A stretch of DNA of 64,000 bases from JAJEFO01 sp965209045 (GTDB taxonomy: Bacteria; Pseudomonadota; Alphaproteobacteria; Rhodobacterales; Rhodobacteraceae). The DNA lies in assembly GCA_965209045.1 (NCBI GenBank), contig CBDBPW010000003.1:1798001-1862000 (forward strand). Reading direction: 5' to 3'. Of this stretch, positions 1-9,828 are shown in pieces. Position 1 is the stretch's first letter, and each line of letters opens with the position of its first letter. A program made the translations under genes and the position numbers. The notes under the pieces were generated by a model. That model saw nothing but the letters and a program-made list of their open reading frames with translations, made no database searches and was not told where the DNA came from.

Positions 1-597
1 GCCAGCGGCAAGGAGATCCGCCATCTCGCGGGCCTTTTCCATGAGATCGCCCTTGGGATGCACCTGGTTCACAAGCCCCCAGCGCGCCGCCTCTCCTGCG
101 TCGATCCACCGTCCCGTCAGCAGCATTTCCATTGCAACGTGATAGGGAATGCGCTTGGGGAGCCTAACGCTCGCCGCATCCGCGACGGTGCCGGAGCGGA
201 TTTCGGGAAGGGCGAAGGTCGCATGATCCGCTGCAAGGATGATGTCGCCCGAGAGCGCCAGTTCCAGGCCGCCGCCACAGCAGATGCCGTTCACCGCCAT
301 GATCACCGGCTTGTTCAGCCCACGCAGCTCCTGCAATCCGCCGAAACCGCCCGTGCCATAGTCCCCGTCCACCGCGTCGCCTTCGGCCGCGGCCTTGAGA
401 TCCCAGCCTGGGCAGAAGAACTTCTCGCCGGCAGCCGTCACAAGAGCAACCCGCAGATCCGGGTCGTCGCGAAACGCCGTGAACACGTCCCCCATGACCC
501 GGCTCGTTTCCAGGTCGATCGCATTGGCCTTGGGCCGGTCAAGCGTCACTTCAAGGACATGCCCCCTGCGGGTCGTCCTGATCGGCGGTTCCGTCAT
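1..597 (-). CDS. Enoyl-CoA hydratase/isomerase (crotonase), carnitinyl-CoA dehydratase-like, C-terminus outside window
   Basis: This is the N-terminal 199 residues of a crotonase-fold protein; the reading frame runs off the left window edge, so the C-terminal 60 or so residues are missing. The start is the ATG at 597-595, which overlaps the stop of the upstream ligase gene as ATGA. An early LDRPKANAID segment, the AGWDLKAAAEG-type segment (here PGWDLKAAAEGDA) and the oxyanion-hole region GICCGGGLELALSGD match the CaiD (carnitinyl-CoA dehydratase) branch closely. The family hydrates enoyl-CoA thioesters such as crotonobetainyl-CoA. The gene lies downstream of an acyl-CoA ligase and an acyl-CoA dehydrogenase, forming a small acyl-CoA module. 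The carnitine-like substrate is inferred only from family resemblance. Confidence 0.85.
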   Translation of the reverse strand, partial: MTEPPIRTTRRGHVLEVTLDRPKANAIDLETSRVMGDVFTAFRDDPDLRVALVTAAGEKFFCPGWDLKAAAEGDAVDGDYGTGGFGGLQELRGLNKPVIMAVNGICCGGGLELALSGDIILAADHATFALPEIRSGTVADAASVRLPKRIPYHVAMEMLLTGRWIDAGEAARWGLVNQVHPKGDLMEKAREMADLLAAG

Positions 598-2633
598 CTC
601 TCATCCCTCAATCGAATCAACGCATCCGCCGCCACTGCCCGGGTTGAGGTCGCGATGAGCGGATTGACCTCGACCTCGAGCACGGTCTCGGCATTTGCAG
701 CCACATAGTCCTGTACCGCGAGAACCGCCGATGCAATCCTGCCGTGATCGGCGGGCGGCGCGCCTCGATAGCCAGAGAGCACGGCGGCGACGCGCAGCCG
801 GTCGAGCGCAGCGTGAATGTCATGCTCCGTCACCGGCAATAGGAGCGACGTCACGTCATCGAGGATCTCGGTCATCGTGCCCCCGGCCCCAAGCGTCAGC
901 ACGAACCCGTGGGCGGAATCGGCGATCACTCCGACGAGCAGTTCGACTACCGCGCCCGTCACCATTTCCTCAACAAGATAGCCGTCGGCATTCATGCGGC
1001 GGGCCTCGTCACCGACCGCAGCGGGATCGAGCAGGTTCAGGGCAATGGCACCTGCCTCCGTCTTGTGCGCCATGCCCTTGCCCTTCAGGACCAGCGGAAA
1101 TCCGATCTGCTCCGCCGCCTCCACGGCTTCCTCCGGTGAAGCCGCATGCACGCCCTTGGGCACGTCAAGTCCGTGCATGGCAAGCGCGGACTTCGCTTCC
1201 GCCTCGGCGACGACGCGTGACGGGCCTTCCGGCCCGGGCAAAAGGAGCGGCGGAGATTCCGGCCGTGGCCTGCCAAGCTGCGCGGCGATGCCGATTGCGG
1301 CCAGCGCTTCCGGAATGCCCGCAAGGGGCGCGACGCCATTTGCAACGAGCCGGTCCGAGATGTCCTCCGGCATGTTTTCGGGAAGCGTGGAGACGATGGC
1401 CATGGGGACACGCGCCGCCTCTCTCGTTGTCTCTACGGCCTCCAGCACGCTGTCCCATTCGGTCCGGTCGCAACGGCCGGCGTGCGGCATGTCCAGGATG
1501 ACCATGCCAAGGCCAAGATCTCCCTGCATCATCGCCGTGAAGCAACCCGTCAGGGCCGGGCCGTCCCGCCAGATGTAGGTGTGATAGTCCAAGGGATTCG
1601 CGAGCGCGACCTTGTGGCCGAGGACCGCGGAGAGATCCGCGCGCTGCCGTTCGGACAATGGCGGAAACTCCAGCCCAGTGGACAGCGCCGCGTCCGCGAC
1701 CAGGCTTGCCTCGCCGCCCGAGCATGACATCGAGGCAATGCGGTTCGAATCAAGCGGGCCGGTCACGTGGAGAAGCTTGAGCGCTTCCAGAAACACCGGA
1801 AGGCTTTCCGCCTGCCCGATGCCAAGCCGCGCGTAGAGCGCACGCGCCCCGGCCGCGCTGCCGGCCAGCGACGCGGTATGGGACACTGTTGCGGACTGCG
1901 CCTGCTCGGACGAGCCGACCTTCAACGCGACGATCGGCTTGCCGAGGGACCGCGCCGCGCGTGCCATGGCCTCGAATCGGCGAACGTCTCCAATCCCCTC
2001 GACATGCAGGCCGAGCGCGGTCACCCGTTCGTCCTCCAGCAGCATCGATCCGACTTCGGCCTGGTCCGTCTGCGCCTGGTTGCCCCCGGCAACCACGTAC
2101 GCCATGGGGAGGCCACGCGTCTGCATGGTCATGTTCATTGCCATGTTGGACGATTGGGTGATTACGGCCACGCCTCGCCCGGTTCTTCTGGCGCCGTGCT
2201 GGTCGGGCCACAGCGCCACCCCGTCGAGAAGGTTGAGCAATCCATAGCAATTGGGACCGAGGAAGCGCAGGCCGCCCGCCGCCTCCAGCAGGGCCTCCTG
2301 CATGTCGCCGCCGTCACCCGTTTCGGCCTCCGCCTCGCGAAAGCCGGATGCAAAGCATATCGCGCCACCCGCGCCCGCCCGCTTCAAGCTTCGCACCACC
2401 TCGACAGTCGCCTCACGATTGATGCCGACGAAGCTTGCGTCAGGCGGAGAGGGAAGCGCCTCGACAGATCTGTACGCAAGCAGGCCGTCGATTTCGTGTC
2501 GCGTCGGATGCACAGGCCAGATCTCGCCATCGAACCCGATCTTGCGGCATTCGCGGATCACGTTCGCGCACCATGTTCCGCCACCGATCACGGCGACGGT
2601 TCGAGGCCTCAGAAGGCGCTGGAGATCATTCAT
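594..2633 (-). CDS. Acyl-CoA synthetase, ADP-forming (acetate-CoA ligase/Pat-like family)
   Basis: About 679 residues. The order is a CoA-binding Rossmann domain (RPRTVAVIGGG near the N-terminus), a succinyl-CoA-ligase-like middle domain and a C-terminal ATP-grasp domain (FPLVLKGKGMAHKTEAGA). The segment VSHTASLAGS carries the histidine that is phosphorylated in this family, so the active site looks intact. These enzymes make acyl-CoA from a carboxylate, ATP and CoA with release of ADP. I chose the internal ATG at 2633, beginning MNDLQRLLRP, over an in-frame ATG 30 bases upstream because the CoA-binding fold starts there. The end overlaps the crotonase start by four bases, so the two are translationally coupled; the acyl-CoA dehydrogenase gene is about 30 bases upstream. 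The substrate cannot be read from sequence. Confidence 0.88.
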   Translation of the reverse strand: MNDLQRLLRPRTVAVIGGGTWCANVIRECRKIGFDGEIWPVHPTRHEIDGLLAYRSVEALPSPPDASFVGINREATVEVVRSLKRAGAGGAICFASGFREAEAETGDGGDMQEALLEAAGGLRFLGPNCYGLLNLLDGVALWPDQHGARRTGRGVAVITQSSNMAMNMTMQTRGLPMAYVVAGGNQAQTDQAEVGSMLLEDERVTALGLHVEGIGDVRRFEAMARAARSLGKPIVALKVGSSEQAQSATVSHTASLAGSAAGARALYARLGIGQAESLPVFLEALKLLHVTGPLDSNRIASMSCSGGEASLVADAALSTGLEFPPLSERQRADLSAVLGHKVALANPLDYHTYIWRDGPALTGCFTAMMQGDLGLGMVILDMPHAGRCDRTEWDSVLEAVETTREAARVPMAIVSTLPENMPEDISDRLVANGVAPLAGIPEALAAIGIAAQLGRPRPESPPLLLPGPEGPSRVVAEAEAKSALAMHGLDVPKGVHAASPEEAVEAAEQIGFPLVLKGKGMAHKTEAGAIALNLLDPAAVGDEARRMNADGYLVEEMVTGAVVELLVGVIADSAHGFVLTLGAGGTMTEILDDVTSLLLPVTEHDIHAALDRLRVAAVLSGYRGAPPADHGRIASAVLAVQDYVAANAETVLEVEVNPLIATSTRAVAADALIRLRDER

Positions 2634-2666
2634 GCGTGCGTGCCCTGCATCCCGGCCCCACACGGT

Positions 2667-3827
2667 TCATGCGCCAAGTGGCCGGAAGAGCTCGCGGCTG
2701 ATGATGTGCCGCTGGATTTCCGAGGTGCCGTCCCAGATGCGCTCGACCCGCGCATCGCGCCAGAAGCGCTCGATCGGAAAGTCGTCCATGAGGCCCATGC
2801 CGCCAAAGACCTGCAAGGTCGCATCTGTCACCCGCGCCAGCATCTCGGATGCATAGAGCTTTGCCGAGGCGATCTCGCGGTTCGCCGGCAATCCACGGTC
2901 AAGCCGCCAAGCCCCCGCCAATGTCAGCCAGTCGGCGGCGTCGATTTCGGTGATCATGTCGGCAATCTGGAAGCTCACGCCCTGGAACTTCGCGATCTGC
3001 TGGCCGAACTGCTTGCGCTCGGCAGCGTAGTTCACGGCGTAATCGAAACAGCGCCGCGCCCTCCCGACCGAAGACGCAGCAACCGTCAATCTGGTCGCGT
3101 AAAGCCACTCGTTCATCACTGCAAACCCGTTGTCGACCTCGCCAAGCACCTGGGTTCCGGGCAGTCGGCAATCGTCGAATGTCAGGATGCAGTTCTTGTA
3201 ACCCCTGTGGCTGACCGAGTTGTATCCATCCCGCACCTCGAAACCTGGATGGCCTCGATCGACAAGGAATCCGGTGATCCGCTTCTTCGCTCCCTTCGGG
3301 GTATCGTCGACGCCCGTCGCCACGAAGACGATGAAAAAGTCCGCATGTTCCGCGCCGGAAATGAAGTGCTTAGATCCGTTCACGATCCAATCGCCGCCCT
3401 CGCGGACCGCCGTGCATGTCATGCTGCGAATGTCGGAGCCGGCATCCGGCTCGGTCATGGCCAGCGCGTCCATTCTTTCGCCACGGACCGCGGGAAGCAG
3501 ATAGCGCTCCCGCTGCTCCCCCGTGCACGCCATCAGGATCTTCTGCGGTCGCCCGAAAAAATGCGTGAGCGCCATTGAACCGCGCCCCAATTCCCTCTCC
3601 ACGAGAGTGAAATCGACGTGGGAAAGTCCGGCGCCACCCACCTCCTCCGGGAAATTGCAGGCATAGAAGCCGAGGTCGATGACCTTGTTCCTGATCTCGT
3701 CGCCCAGTTCGAGCGGAACGTGCCCTGTGCGCTCGATCTCGGCCTCGTGCGGGTAGATCTCGTTTTCGACAAAGCTTCGGACGGTCGAAACGATCATCTC
3801 CTGCTCTTCGCCCAACCCGAACTCCAT
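2667..3827 (-). CDS. Acyl-CoA dehydrogenase (CaiA/medium-chain type)
   Basis: 386 residues, normal length for the family. It has the all-alpha N-terminal domain (EEVGGAGLSHVDFTLVEREL), the middle beta-domain motif ALAMTEPDAGSDIRSM that contacts flavin and substrate, and the C-terminal helical domain with IWDGTSEIQR. At the position where medium-chain enzymes have the catalytic glutamate (YEGT) this protein has Asp (WDGT), so either the base is shortened or it sits elsewhere in the sequence, as in some family branches. A strong AGGGGG ribosome-binding site precedes the ATG. It is the first gene of a three-gene acyl-CoA operon and is divergent from the amidase gene, with about 137 bases between the starts. 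Substrate unknown; the crotonase neighbour makes a carnitine- or short-chain-acyl-CoA role plausible. Confidence 0.88.
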   Translation of the reverse strand: MEFGLGEEQEMIVSTVRSFVENEIYPHEAEIERTGHVPLELGDEIRNKVIDLGFYACNFPEEVGGAGLSHVDFTLVERELGRGSMALTHFFGRPQKILMACTGEQRERYLLPAVRGERMDALAMTEPDAGSDIRSMTCTAVREGGDWIVNGSKHFISGAEHADFFIVFVATGVDDTPKGAKKRITGFLVDRGHPGFEVRDGYNSVSHRGYKNCILTFDDCRLPGTQVLGEVDNGFAVMNEWLYATRLTVAASSVGRARRCFDYAVNYAAERKQFGQQIAKFQGVSFQIADMITEIDAADWLTLAGAWRLDRGLPANREIASAKLYASEMLARVTDATLQVFGGMGLMDDFPIERFWRDARVERIWDGTSEIQRHIISRELFRPLGA

Positions 3828-3964
3828 GGCGTCGCCCCCTTGTGCGCCTGGCGGTGGTAGCGTTACTTCCGTTCCGGAACCAAGCGGAATCCGACAATTT
3901 CATGACGAATGCGAAGGATAGCAGCGTCAGCCCGCCGACGCGGGCAGCAAATGCGAGGCAAACG

Positions 3965-5416
3965 ATGAAAAATGAAGTGCGGCCAGCCTTCACCGGACCG
4001 GAACTCTGCGCATTGGAAGCCCACGAAGTCGTGGGTCTCCTCAAGAGGCGCGAGATTTCCCCGGAAGAGCTTCTCGACGCGTCATTTGCCAGGATCGAGA
4101 CGGTCGAGCCAGCGATCAACGCCATGCCAACCATGTGTCACGAACGCGCCCGCGCGGCCGCCAGGGCTCTCTCGAACGAGCAAGCGAATCATCCCGGCTG
4201 GCTTGGCGGCCTGCCTCTCGGCATCAAGGACCTGGATCGGGTCAAGGGCGTCCGGACAACTTTCGGAACCCTGGGTCTTTCGGATCATGTCCCCGACTTC
4301 TCGGACCACTTTGTCGAAAGGCTGGAGCAGCGCGGCGGGCTTGTCGTCGGCAAGACCAACACGCCCGAGATGGGTGCGGGCGGCAACACCTGCAACGCCG
4401 TATTCGGCGCCACGAGGAACCCATGGAACACCGCCCTCAACCCCGGCGGGTCCTCGGGAGGGGCTGCCGCGTCGCTCGCCACGGGCGAAACGTGGCTCAG
4501 CCAGGGCTCGGATCATGGCGGTTCGCTGCGCACGCCGGCGGCCTATTGCGGCGTTGTCGGACTTCGCACCACGCCTGGCCGCGTGCCGACGACGCTTGTC
4601 GCGGGCGTCAGCGCAGCCCACATTGGCGATGGCGTGATCGGTCCCATGGCGCGTTCGGTCCGGGACTGTGCGCTGTTTCTGGACACGCTCTCAGGATTCG
4701 AGCCGCGGTTTCCGCTGTCTCTGCCTTCGCCAAACACGTCGTTTCAGGATGCCGTTGCTAGATCGACGGCAAGGGTGCGGATCGCCTATTCTTCCGACCT
4801 TGGCGGCCTCTGCCCGGTGGAAGCCCCGATCCGTAACGCTCTCGCATCGGCCCTCGAAAGGGTCGAGGCCGAAGGCGGAACGGTCATCGAGGACTGCCCG
4901 GACCTGACCGGCCTGGAGGACACCTACCGTAAGCTGCGGGCACTCGGCCTCGTGGCTGCCTTCTCACGCCTGCCAAAGGAAATCCATCAGCACTTCAAGC
5001 CTGCGCTGCGCGACAACTGGGCATATGCACGGACCTTGACGCTGGAGGACTTTGCCGATGCCTACATCGACCGGACGCGGCTGTTCCTGGTGATGCAGCG
5101 CTTTCTTGAGGACTTCGACGTGCTCGCCTGCCCGGCCGTGAGCTGCATGCCAAGGAATTCGGACGTCGAATGGATCGACGAGGTCGAGGGCGAAACCTTC
5201 GACGACTATCTTGGCTGGATGAAGTTCGCCTTTCTTGCCACGACCGCCGGGCTGCCCGCGGCTTCGGTTCCGGTCGCGGTTTCCAGGCAAGGTTTGCCCA
5301 TCGGCATCCAGCTGGTCGGACCGCCCCGGGGGGAGGCGACCGTGCTGGCCGTCGCGCGAGCCGTCGAGATGGCGGTCGGCGGCCCGTTCGGGCCGATCGA
5401 TCCGGTTGTCGCGTAG
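3965..5416 (+). CDS. Amidase (amidase signature family, GatA-like fold)
   Basis: 483 residues from an ATG preceded by GAGG at good spacing; in-frame upstream ATGs at 3842 and 3902 would add a low-complexity tail absent from the family. The Ser-cisSer-Lys triad is visible: the lysine in GLPLGIKDLDRVKG, the cis-serine in NPGGSSGGAAAS and the nucleophile in GSDHGGSLRTPAAYCG. The family hydrolyses amide bonds in the cytoplasm. No GatB or GatC gene is nearby, so this is a stand-alone catabolic amidase rather than the tRNA amidotransferase subunit. It is divergently transcribed from the acyl-CoA operon, which suggests it releases an acid for that operon to activate. That link is inference. Confidence 0.9.
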   Translation: MKNEVRPAFTGPELCALEAHEVVGLLKRREISPEELLDASFARIETVEPAINAMPTMCHERARAAARALSNEQANHPGWLGGLPLGIKDLDRVKGVRTTFGTLGLSDHVPDFSDHFVERLEQRGGLVVGKTNTPEMGAGGNTCNAVFGATRNPWNTALNPGGSSGGAAASLATGETWLSQGSDHGGSLRTPAAYCGVVGLRTTPGRVPTTLVAGVSAAHIGDGVIGPMARSVRDCALFLDTLSGFEPRFPLSLPSPNTSFQDAVARSTARVRIAYSSDLGGLCPVEAPIRNALASALERVEAEGGTVIEDCPDLTGLEDTYRKLRALGLVAAFSRLPKEIHQHFKPALRDNWAYARTLTLEDFADAYIDRTRLFLVMQRFLEDFDVLACPAVSCMPRNSDVEWIDEVEGETFDDYLGWMKFAFLATTAGLPAASVPVAVSRQGLPIGIQLVGPPRGEATVLAVARAVEMAVGGPFGPIDPVVA

Positions 5417-5875
5417 CAGCGGATTGCAGGCAACACAGGCATTCGACCGCGCGACGCCCTCGCATGTTCCCGCGGCGTCCTTGAAGGCAAATTGCTTGGT
5501 GCACCCGATCCCGACTTCGAAATTACGCGGTCGCAACCGTTGTTCCCAGGCATGGCGCCGCTGTTGATTCCGTGTCCGCGGTCGGAGGCACCACGGCTGG
5601 CTCTACAGGTTGGGCGGCCGAGGCCCGCGTTCATCTTGGGTAAGGTGCTGGGGAGTTCCAAGGGCTACGTTGAGGTAGACTCGCGTAGGGTCCGATTTCG
5701 CGAGATAAAAGGTGGGTGACCTCCGGCGCCAGCACCTGACCCGCATGGACATGCACGGAAATTGGCCGGATCGCCGACGGCCCCTTGACCGTCGTCCGGC
5801 CGATTGCAGGACGGCAAGACGTCCCGGCGGTCACGGACAGGCGCGGGTCTGGGCGTCGAGGGAGCGCAACCAGCT
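5417..5875. other. Intergenic spacer, no recognised gene
   Basis: About 460 bases between convergent genes (amidase on plus, DUF1932 dehydrogenase on minus). I see no conserved protein motif on either strand. Short open frames are present but none has family features or a ribosome-binding site worth reporting. Confidence 0.5.
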
Positions 5876-6778
5876 TCAATCCGGATCAAGCGCTGCAATC
5901 ACGAGATCGGCTCTCCTGTCGGCGTCCGGCTCTCCCGGGTCGAGCGCCATTCCACCGACAAGCGCCTGCCACCGGGCAGCCGCTTCGGACATCGTGGCGG
6001 GCAAGTTCAGGCTTGCCACCATCTTCGCCGCCTCTTCCATCTCGGCGCCGCGCCTTTCTCCGTGAATCATCATGCGATCCAGGGCATAGGCGCCCCGCTC
6101 CGCCCAGCGAAACCCGGGATGGGTGGCATCCAGCGACGAAAGAACTTCGTCCGCAACGCCGAGCTTCCGCCCGGCGACAAGCATCTCGGCGGAAAGCGCC
6201 TCGATCCCCTTCACGGCAATTGAGCGGACGAGCTTGATCGCCGACGCCCTGCCTACGGGGCCTTCCACGACCGAAACGTTCATGTCGAGGCGCTTCATGG
6301 TCCGTGCAGCTTCGTCTGCATGAGCCCCGCTGGTCAGCACCGACGTCCTGTGCAGTGCGGGATGAACCGGCGTCATGACTGCAACGTCCATGTACCTTCC
6401 GCCCGCCGCCTCGATTGCGTCGCAAGACGCCTGCTTGGTCTGGGGTGCCGACGAGTTGCAATCGAGGAACAGGCGGCTCTCGATGCCGGAACTTGCCGCG
6501 GCTTCTGCTGCGTCAAGAGATTGATCCGCTGTGACCATGGAAAAGACGACGTCGCAGGTCGAGATGGCCTCGCGCAATTCTTCACATCCGCGGATGCCAT
6601 CGGCTCTGTAGTCGGCGTGCTTGCCGTTGCGCACGGATCCCGGAGTTTCGGTCTTGATGTCATAGGCCGAAACGTCAGGCATGCCGGTCGCTGACCAGCC
6701 CTGCACGAAAGCCCGTGCAGCCTCGCCATAGCCCAGGAAGGTCACCCGCGGGCAGTTGCCTGCATTATTGCGCGCCAT
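5876..6778 (-). CDS. NAD(P)-dependent beta-hydroxyacid-type dehydrogenase with DUF1932 C-terminal domain
   Basis: 300 residues from the ATG at 6778, which is preceded by GGAGG at ideal spacing; the frame is open further upstream but without homology. The N-terminus is a Rossmann nucleotide-binding fold beginning VTFLGYGEAARAFVQGW, a variant of the GxGxxG signature. The middle (VAVMTPVHPALHRTS, GPVGRASAIKLVRS) and the C-terminal helical part match the phosphogluconate-dehydrogenase-like proteins that carry DUF1932. These are usually oxidoreductases of small hydroxyacids, and the substrate here is unknown. The gene stands alone on the minus strand between long non-coding stretches. Confidence 0.82.
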   Translation of the reverse strand: MARNNAGNCPRVTFLGYGEAARAFVQGWSATGMPDVSAYDIKTETPGSVRNGKHADYRADGIRGCEELREAISTCDVVFSMVTADQSLDAAEAAASSGIESRLFLDCNSSAPQTKQASCDAIEAAGGRYMDVAVMTPVHPALHRTSVLTSGAHADEAARTMKRLDMNVSVVEGPVGRASAIKLVRSIAVKGIEALSAEMLVAGRKLGVADEVLSSLDATHPGFRWAERGAYALDRMMIHGERRGAEMEEAAKMVASLNLPATMSEAAARWQALVGGMALDPGEPDADRRADLVIAALDPD

Positions 6779-7890
6779 CTCCGACACCTCCACGCTCTCC
6801 GCCGCCTTGCTATCAGGTTGCTGCGAGAAGCGAAATTCCGGACTGGGCCGGCATCGTCTGCAGTGCGAAACGCATTGGAATGCGATCGGTCGGTCAGCGC
6901 GGCGGACGTCCCGGTTCGACGGCCACTGAACGTGCAAGGCGCTCTCGTACGAGCTCGCCGCCCTTGCCAGGATGACGCCAAACGAGGTGCCGCTGCCCGG
7001 CAGTCCGGACCGTGTCTTCGCGCTTCTGTCGAAGGCGACGGCGCTGCCAGGCTGGGCCATCGGCCAAACGGAATTCGACCCGACTTCGGATGTTGCCATG
7101 TAAGAGCCAGGCCGAATCCCATGGAATCAGCCGTTGGCCCCTTGAATCGCGGGGGTTTCCCTTTCGACCCTCCGGTGAATTCCGTGAAGTCGAACAGGTG
7201 TCAGGCGGTCGCGCGCTGCGGGCTCGAGGCCTGAGCGTGCAGGTCCATCAGGTCGGGACGTGCGGATCGATGCGAATGTACGGCGCGTGCAAGGCACACG
7301 GACCGTGACATGGATCGATTGGACCCATACTTCCCCCGGACAAGCCAAGGAACCTGAATTCCGTCGTCAAGTGTCTCTGTCCGCCTCGACGAGGCAACAA
7401 GCAATGAACTCCACAAGAAAGTACCGATTGTCTGCCTGAAGCGGGAGGGCGGGAACGTGCCGGCCAACGCGCAGGGGAAGCTTCTTCGGCCATGCAGTTG
7501 CGCCCGAGTTGAATTGGAGTGACTCTCACGAGTCCCGGATGTACCCCAGCCGCCCGTGGAAATCGGCCAAGGCGCTCGATCAGTCTGGTCGGCCGGATTG
7601 ACCCGTTCTGTCGGGAGGATCGGGCATCCAGGCAAGCGCAGGATTTCTCTGACCCATTGCGGGGAATTGCGTCAAGATGAAGCGTGAATCGGTTGCACCG
7701 GATGAACCCCAGAGACAATCGTCGATCTCTGGGGCCACTTGTGGCTCGCCGGAGGCGATGTCATCCTCGTCCAAGTACCGTCCGGCGTCGCTGCGATGAT
7801 ACACAGCGTCAGGATGGTCGCCGCGAATGCCGGGCTAGGCAAACTGACAGTCGAGGTCGGCCGACCCTGGCCAAATTGAAAGGACCGCGC
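6779..7890. other. Long non-coding stretch of about 1.1 kb
   Basis: No recognisable complete gene. The only frame that reads protein-like is on the plus strand near 7734-7878 (segments such as GGDVILVQVPSGVAAM and GLGKLTVEVGRPW) and it ends just before the sugar dehydrogenase. It has no start context, and I cannot assign a family. It may be the tail of a deleted gene. Confidence 0.4.
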
Positions 7891-8814
7891 TTGGCCCTCA
7901 AGACCGCACTCGTCGGGATCGGCAAAATCGCCCGGGATCAGCACATTCCGGCGATCGAAGCCAATGTCGAATTCGAACTTGTCGCGACGGCCAGCCGAAA
8001 CGCCGAGGTGGAGGGCATTCCCGCATTTCGCAACCTCGCGGGCCTTCTCGAGAACGTGCCGGAAGTGGATTGCGTTTCGTTGTGCACGCCGCCGGCGGCT
8101 CGGGATTCCGACGCGCGACTGGCCGCCGAGGCAGGATGCCACGTGATGCTGGAAAAGCCGCCCGGAACGACACTTGCAGAAGTGCATGACCTTGCCTCGC
8201 TCGCCGAAATGTCGGGCGTGACGCTCTTTGCATCATGGCACTCGCGAGAGGCCGCCGCCGTGCGTGCGACCAGGGACTGGCTGAAGGGCAAGCGGGTAAG
8301 GGAAGTGAGAATCGACTGGAAAGAGGATGTCCGGTTCTGGCACCCCGGCCAGGACTGGATCTGGCAGGCGGACGGCTTCGGCGTGTTCGATCCGGGCATC
8401 AACGCCCTTTCCATCCTGACGGCAATCCACCCACGCCCCCTTGACGTTTCTGAAGCCAGTCTTTCGATTCCCGAGAATCGCGACACACCAATCGCCGCGC
8501 GGATGCTTCTGCACGACTCGGAAGGAACGAAAGTGTCCGTGGAACTCGACTGGCTGGAAGAAGGATCCCCGAAATGGGACATCAGGATTCTGGCGGACAA
8601 CGAGGAAGCACTGCTTTGCGACGGCGGGGCACGCCTGCTGATTGACGGTGAGGAAACCGTGTCGGGTCCGGATCGGGAATACCACGCGCTCTACGAACGA
8701 CTCGCCGGATTGATCGCGTCAGGGTCAAGCGACGTTGACCTCTCGCCGATGCAGATCGTGTCTGACGTTATGGAAGTGGCGGACCGCGAGGTCGCCCCTC
8801 CGTTCGAGTGGTGA
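7891..8814 (+). CDS. Gfo/Idh/MocA oxidoreductase, D-galactose 1-dehydrogenase-like
   Basis: 307 residues from a TTG at 7891 preceded by AAAGGA six bases upstream; no ATG lies near the natural start. The N-terminus ALVGIGKIARDQHIPAI is the NAD(P)-binding fold of the D-galactose / L-arabinose 1-dehydrogenase branch, followed by CTPPAARDSDARLAAEAG and the EKPPGTTL motif that includes the conserved EKP. The family oxidises aldoses at C1 in the cytoplasm. It is followed four bases later by an IspD-like gene, so the two form an operon. The TTG start may limit its translation. The sugar substrate is inferred from subfamily resemblance. Confidence 0.82.
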   Translation: MALKTALVGIGKIARDQHIPAIEANVEFELVATASRNAEVEGIPAFRNLAGLLENVPEVDCVSLCTPPAARDSDARLAAEAGCHVMLEKPPGTTLAEVHDLASLAEMSGVTLFASWHSREAAAVRATRDWLKGKRVREVRIDWKEDVRFWHPGQDWIWQADGFGVFDPGINALSILTAIHPRPLDVSEASLSIPENRDTPIAARMLLHDSEGTKVSVELDWLEEGSPKWDIRILADNEEALLCDGGARLLIDGEETVSGPDREYHALYERLAGLIASGSSDVDLSPMQIVSDVMEVADREVAPPFEW

Positions 8815-8818
8815 GGCG

Positions 8819-9508
8819 ATGACCGCGGCCGCCCTCCTGATCGTCGCGGCTGGCCGCGGCGTGCGCGTCGGCGGCGACGTGCCGAAGCAATACGCCGATC
8901 TAGGTGGCAAGGCGTTGCTCAGGCACACCGTCGAACGCGTCCTCGCCCTCCCGGAGACGTCCTGCGTCCTGGCCGTCATCGGCAATGGGGACGACAAGCT
9001 TTATGGCGCGGCGATGGAAGGGATGGATCGGGATCGCCTGATGGACCCGGTCGTTGGCGGCGAAACCCGCGCGCAATCGGTTCGCGCCGGCCTTGAGGCG
9101 CTGGTTCCAATGGCGCCGGGAAACGTCCTGATCCACGATGCGGCCCGACCCTTCGTGACCCCTCGCATCATCCGCGGGGTCATCACTGCACTCGACAGGC
9201 ACGACGGCGCCTTTCCCGCCCTGCCCGTCGTCGACGCGCTCTGGCTTGCGAAGGACGGCATCGCGCTGGAAGCGCGGTCCCGGAACGATCTTTGGCGCGC
9301 GCAGACGCCGCAGGGGTTCAAGTTCAAGCGCATCCTGGACGCGCACCGGAACTTCGCGGGCGACGCCGCCGACGATGTCGAAGTAGCCCGGGCCGCCGGG
9401 CTCGATGTGCGGGTCGTCGAGGGCTCCGAGGCCAATGTCAAGGTCACGACGCCGGACGATCTTGCCCGCGCACGGGTCCTGCTTTACCGATTTGCACGCC
9501 TTGACTGA
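8819..9508 (+). CDS. ispD: 2-C-methyl-D-erythritol 4-phosphate cytidylyltransferase (IspD) family
   Basis: 229 residues, the length of a stand-alone IspD. It begins with the nucleotide-binding loop LLIVAAGRGVRVGGDVPKQY and contains VLIHDAARPFVTP and RAQTPQGFKFKRI, both diagnostic for the family, plus a C-terminal EGSEANVKVTTPDDL. IspD makes CDP-methylerythritol in the non-mevalonate isoprenoid pathway. Many alphaproteobacteria have a fused IspDF; here there is no IspF domain and no ispF gene follows. The gene sits four bases after a sugar dehydrogenase gene. An alternative is a related cytidylyltransferase for another polyol phosphate, but the motifs fit IspD well. Confidence 0.85.
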   Translation: MTAAALLIVAAGRGVRVGGDVPKQYADLGGKALLRHTVERVLALPETSCVLAVIGNGDDKLYGAAMEGMDRDRLMDPVVGGETRAQSVRAGLEALVPMAPGNVLIHDAARPFVTPRIIRGVITALDRHDGAFPALPVVDALWLAKDGIALEARSRNDLWRAQTPQGFKFKRILDAHRNFAGDAADDVEVARAAGLDVRVVEGSEANVKVTTPDDLARARVLLYRFARLD

Positions 9509-9828
9509 CAGGACGCGCCGCCGACCCCGGACGCCTCTATGGGTCAATGCCCGGCGAGGCAACCCGGCATGCAGCCGAGGCATGGAATTTGGCCAAGGAT
9601 CAAGGCTTTGCGAATGCATCCGGGTCAGGCGCCACATGGATGGCCGACCTTGCGGTCCCCTTGCCGCAATTCTCCACATTTCTTTGGGACCCATTTGCTT
9701 GCCACACAATCACAAGGCTTTGACCCAATCCGGCTTGCTGAACTCAACATTTTCAAGAGGAAGCGAGAGTTTGTCAGAAGGGCATGCTCTCAAGGGTCTG
9801 GGCATGGAAGGGAAAGCGCCCGCGCATA

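Noticed and set aside
1767..3578. Open frame of 603 codons on the plus strand opposite the acyl-CoA operon
   Set aside because: Antisense shadow of the ligase and dehydrogenase genes with no recognisable domain.
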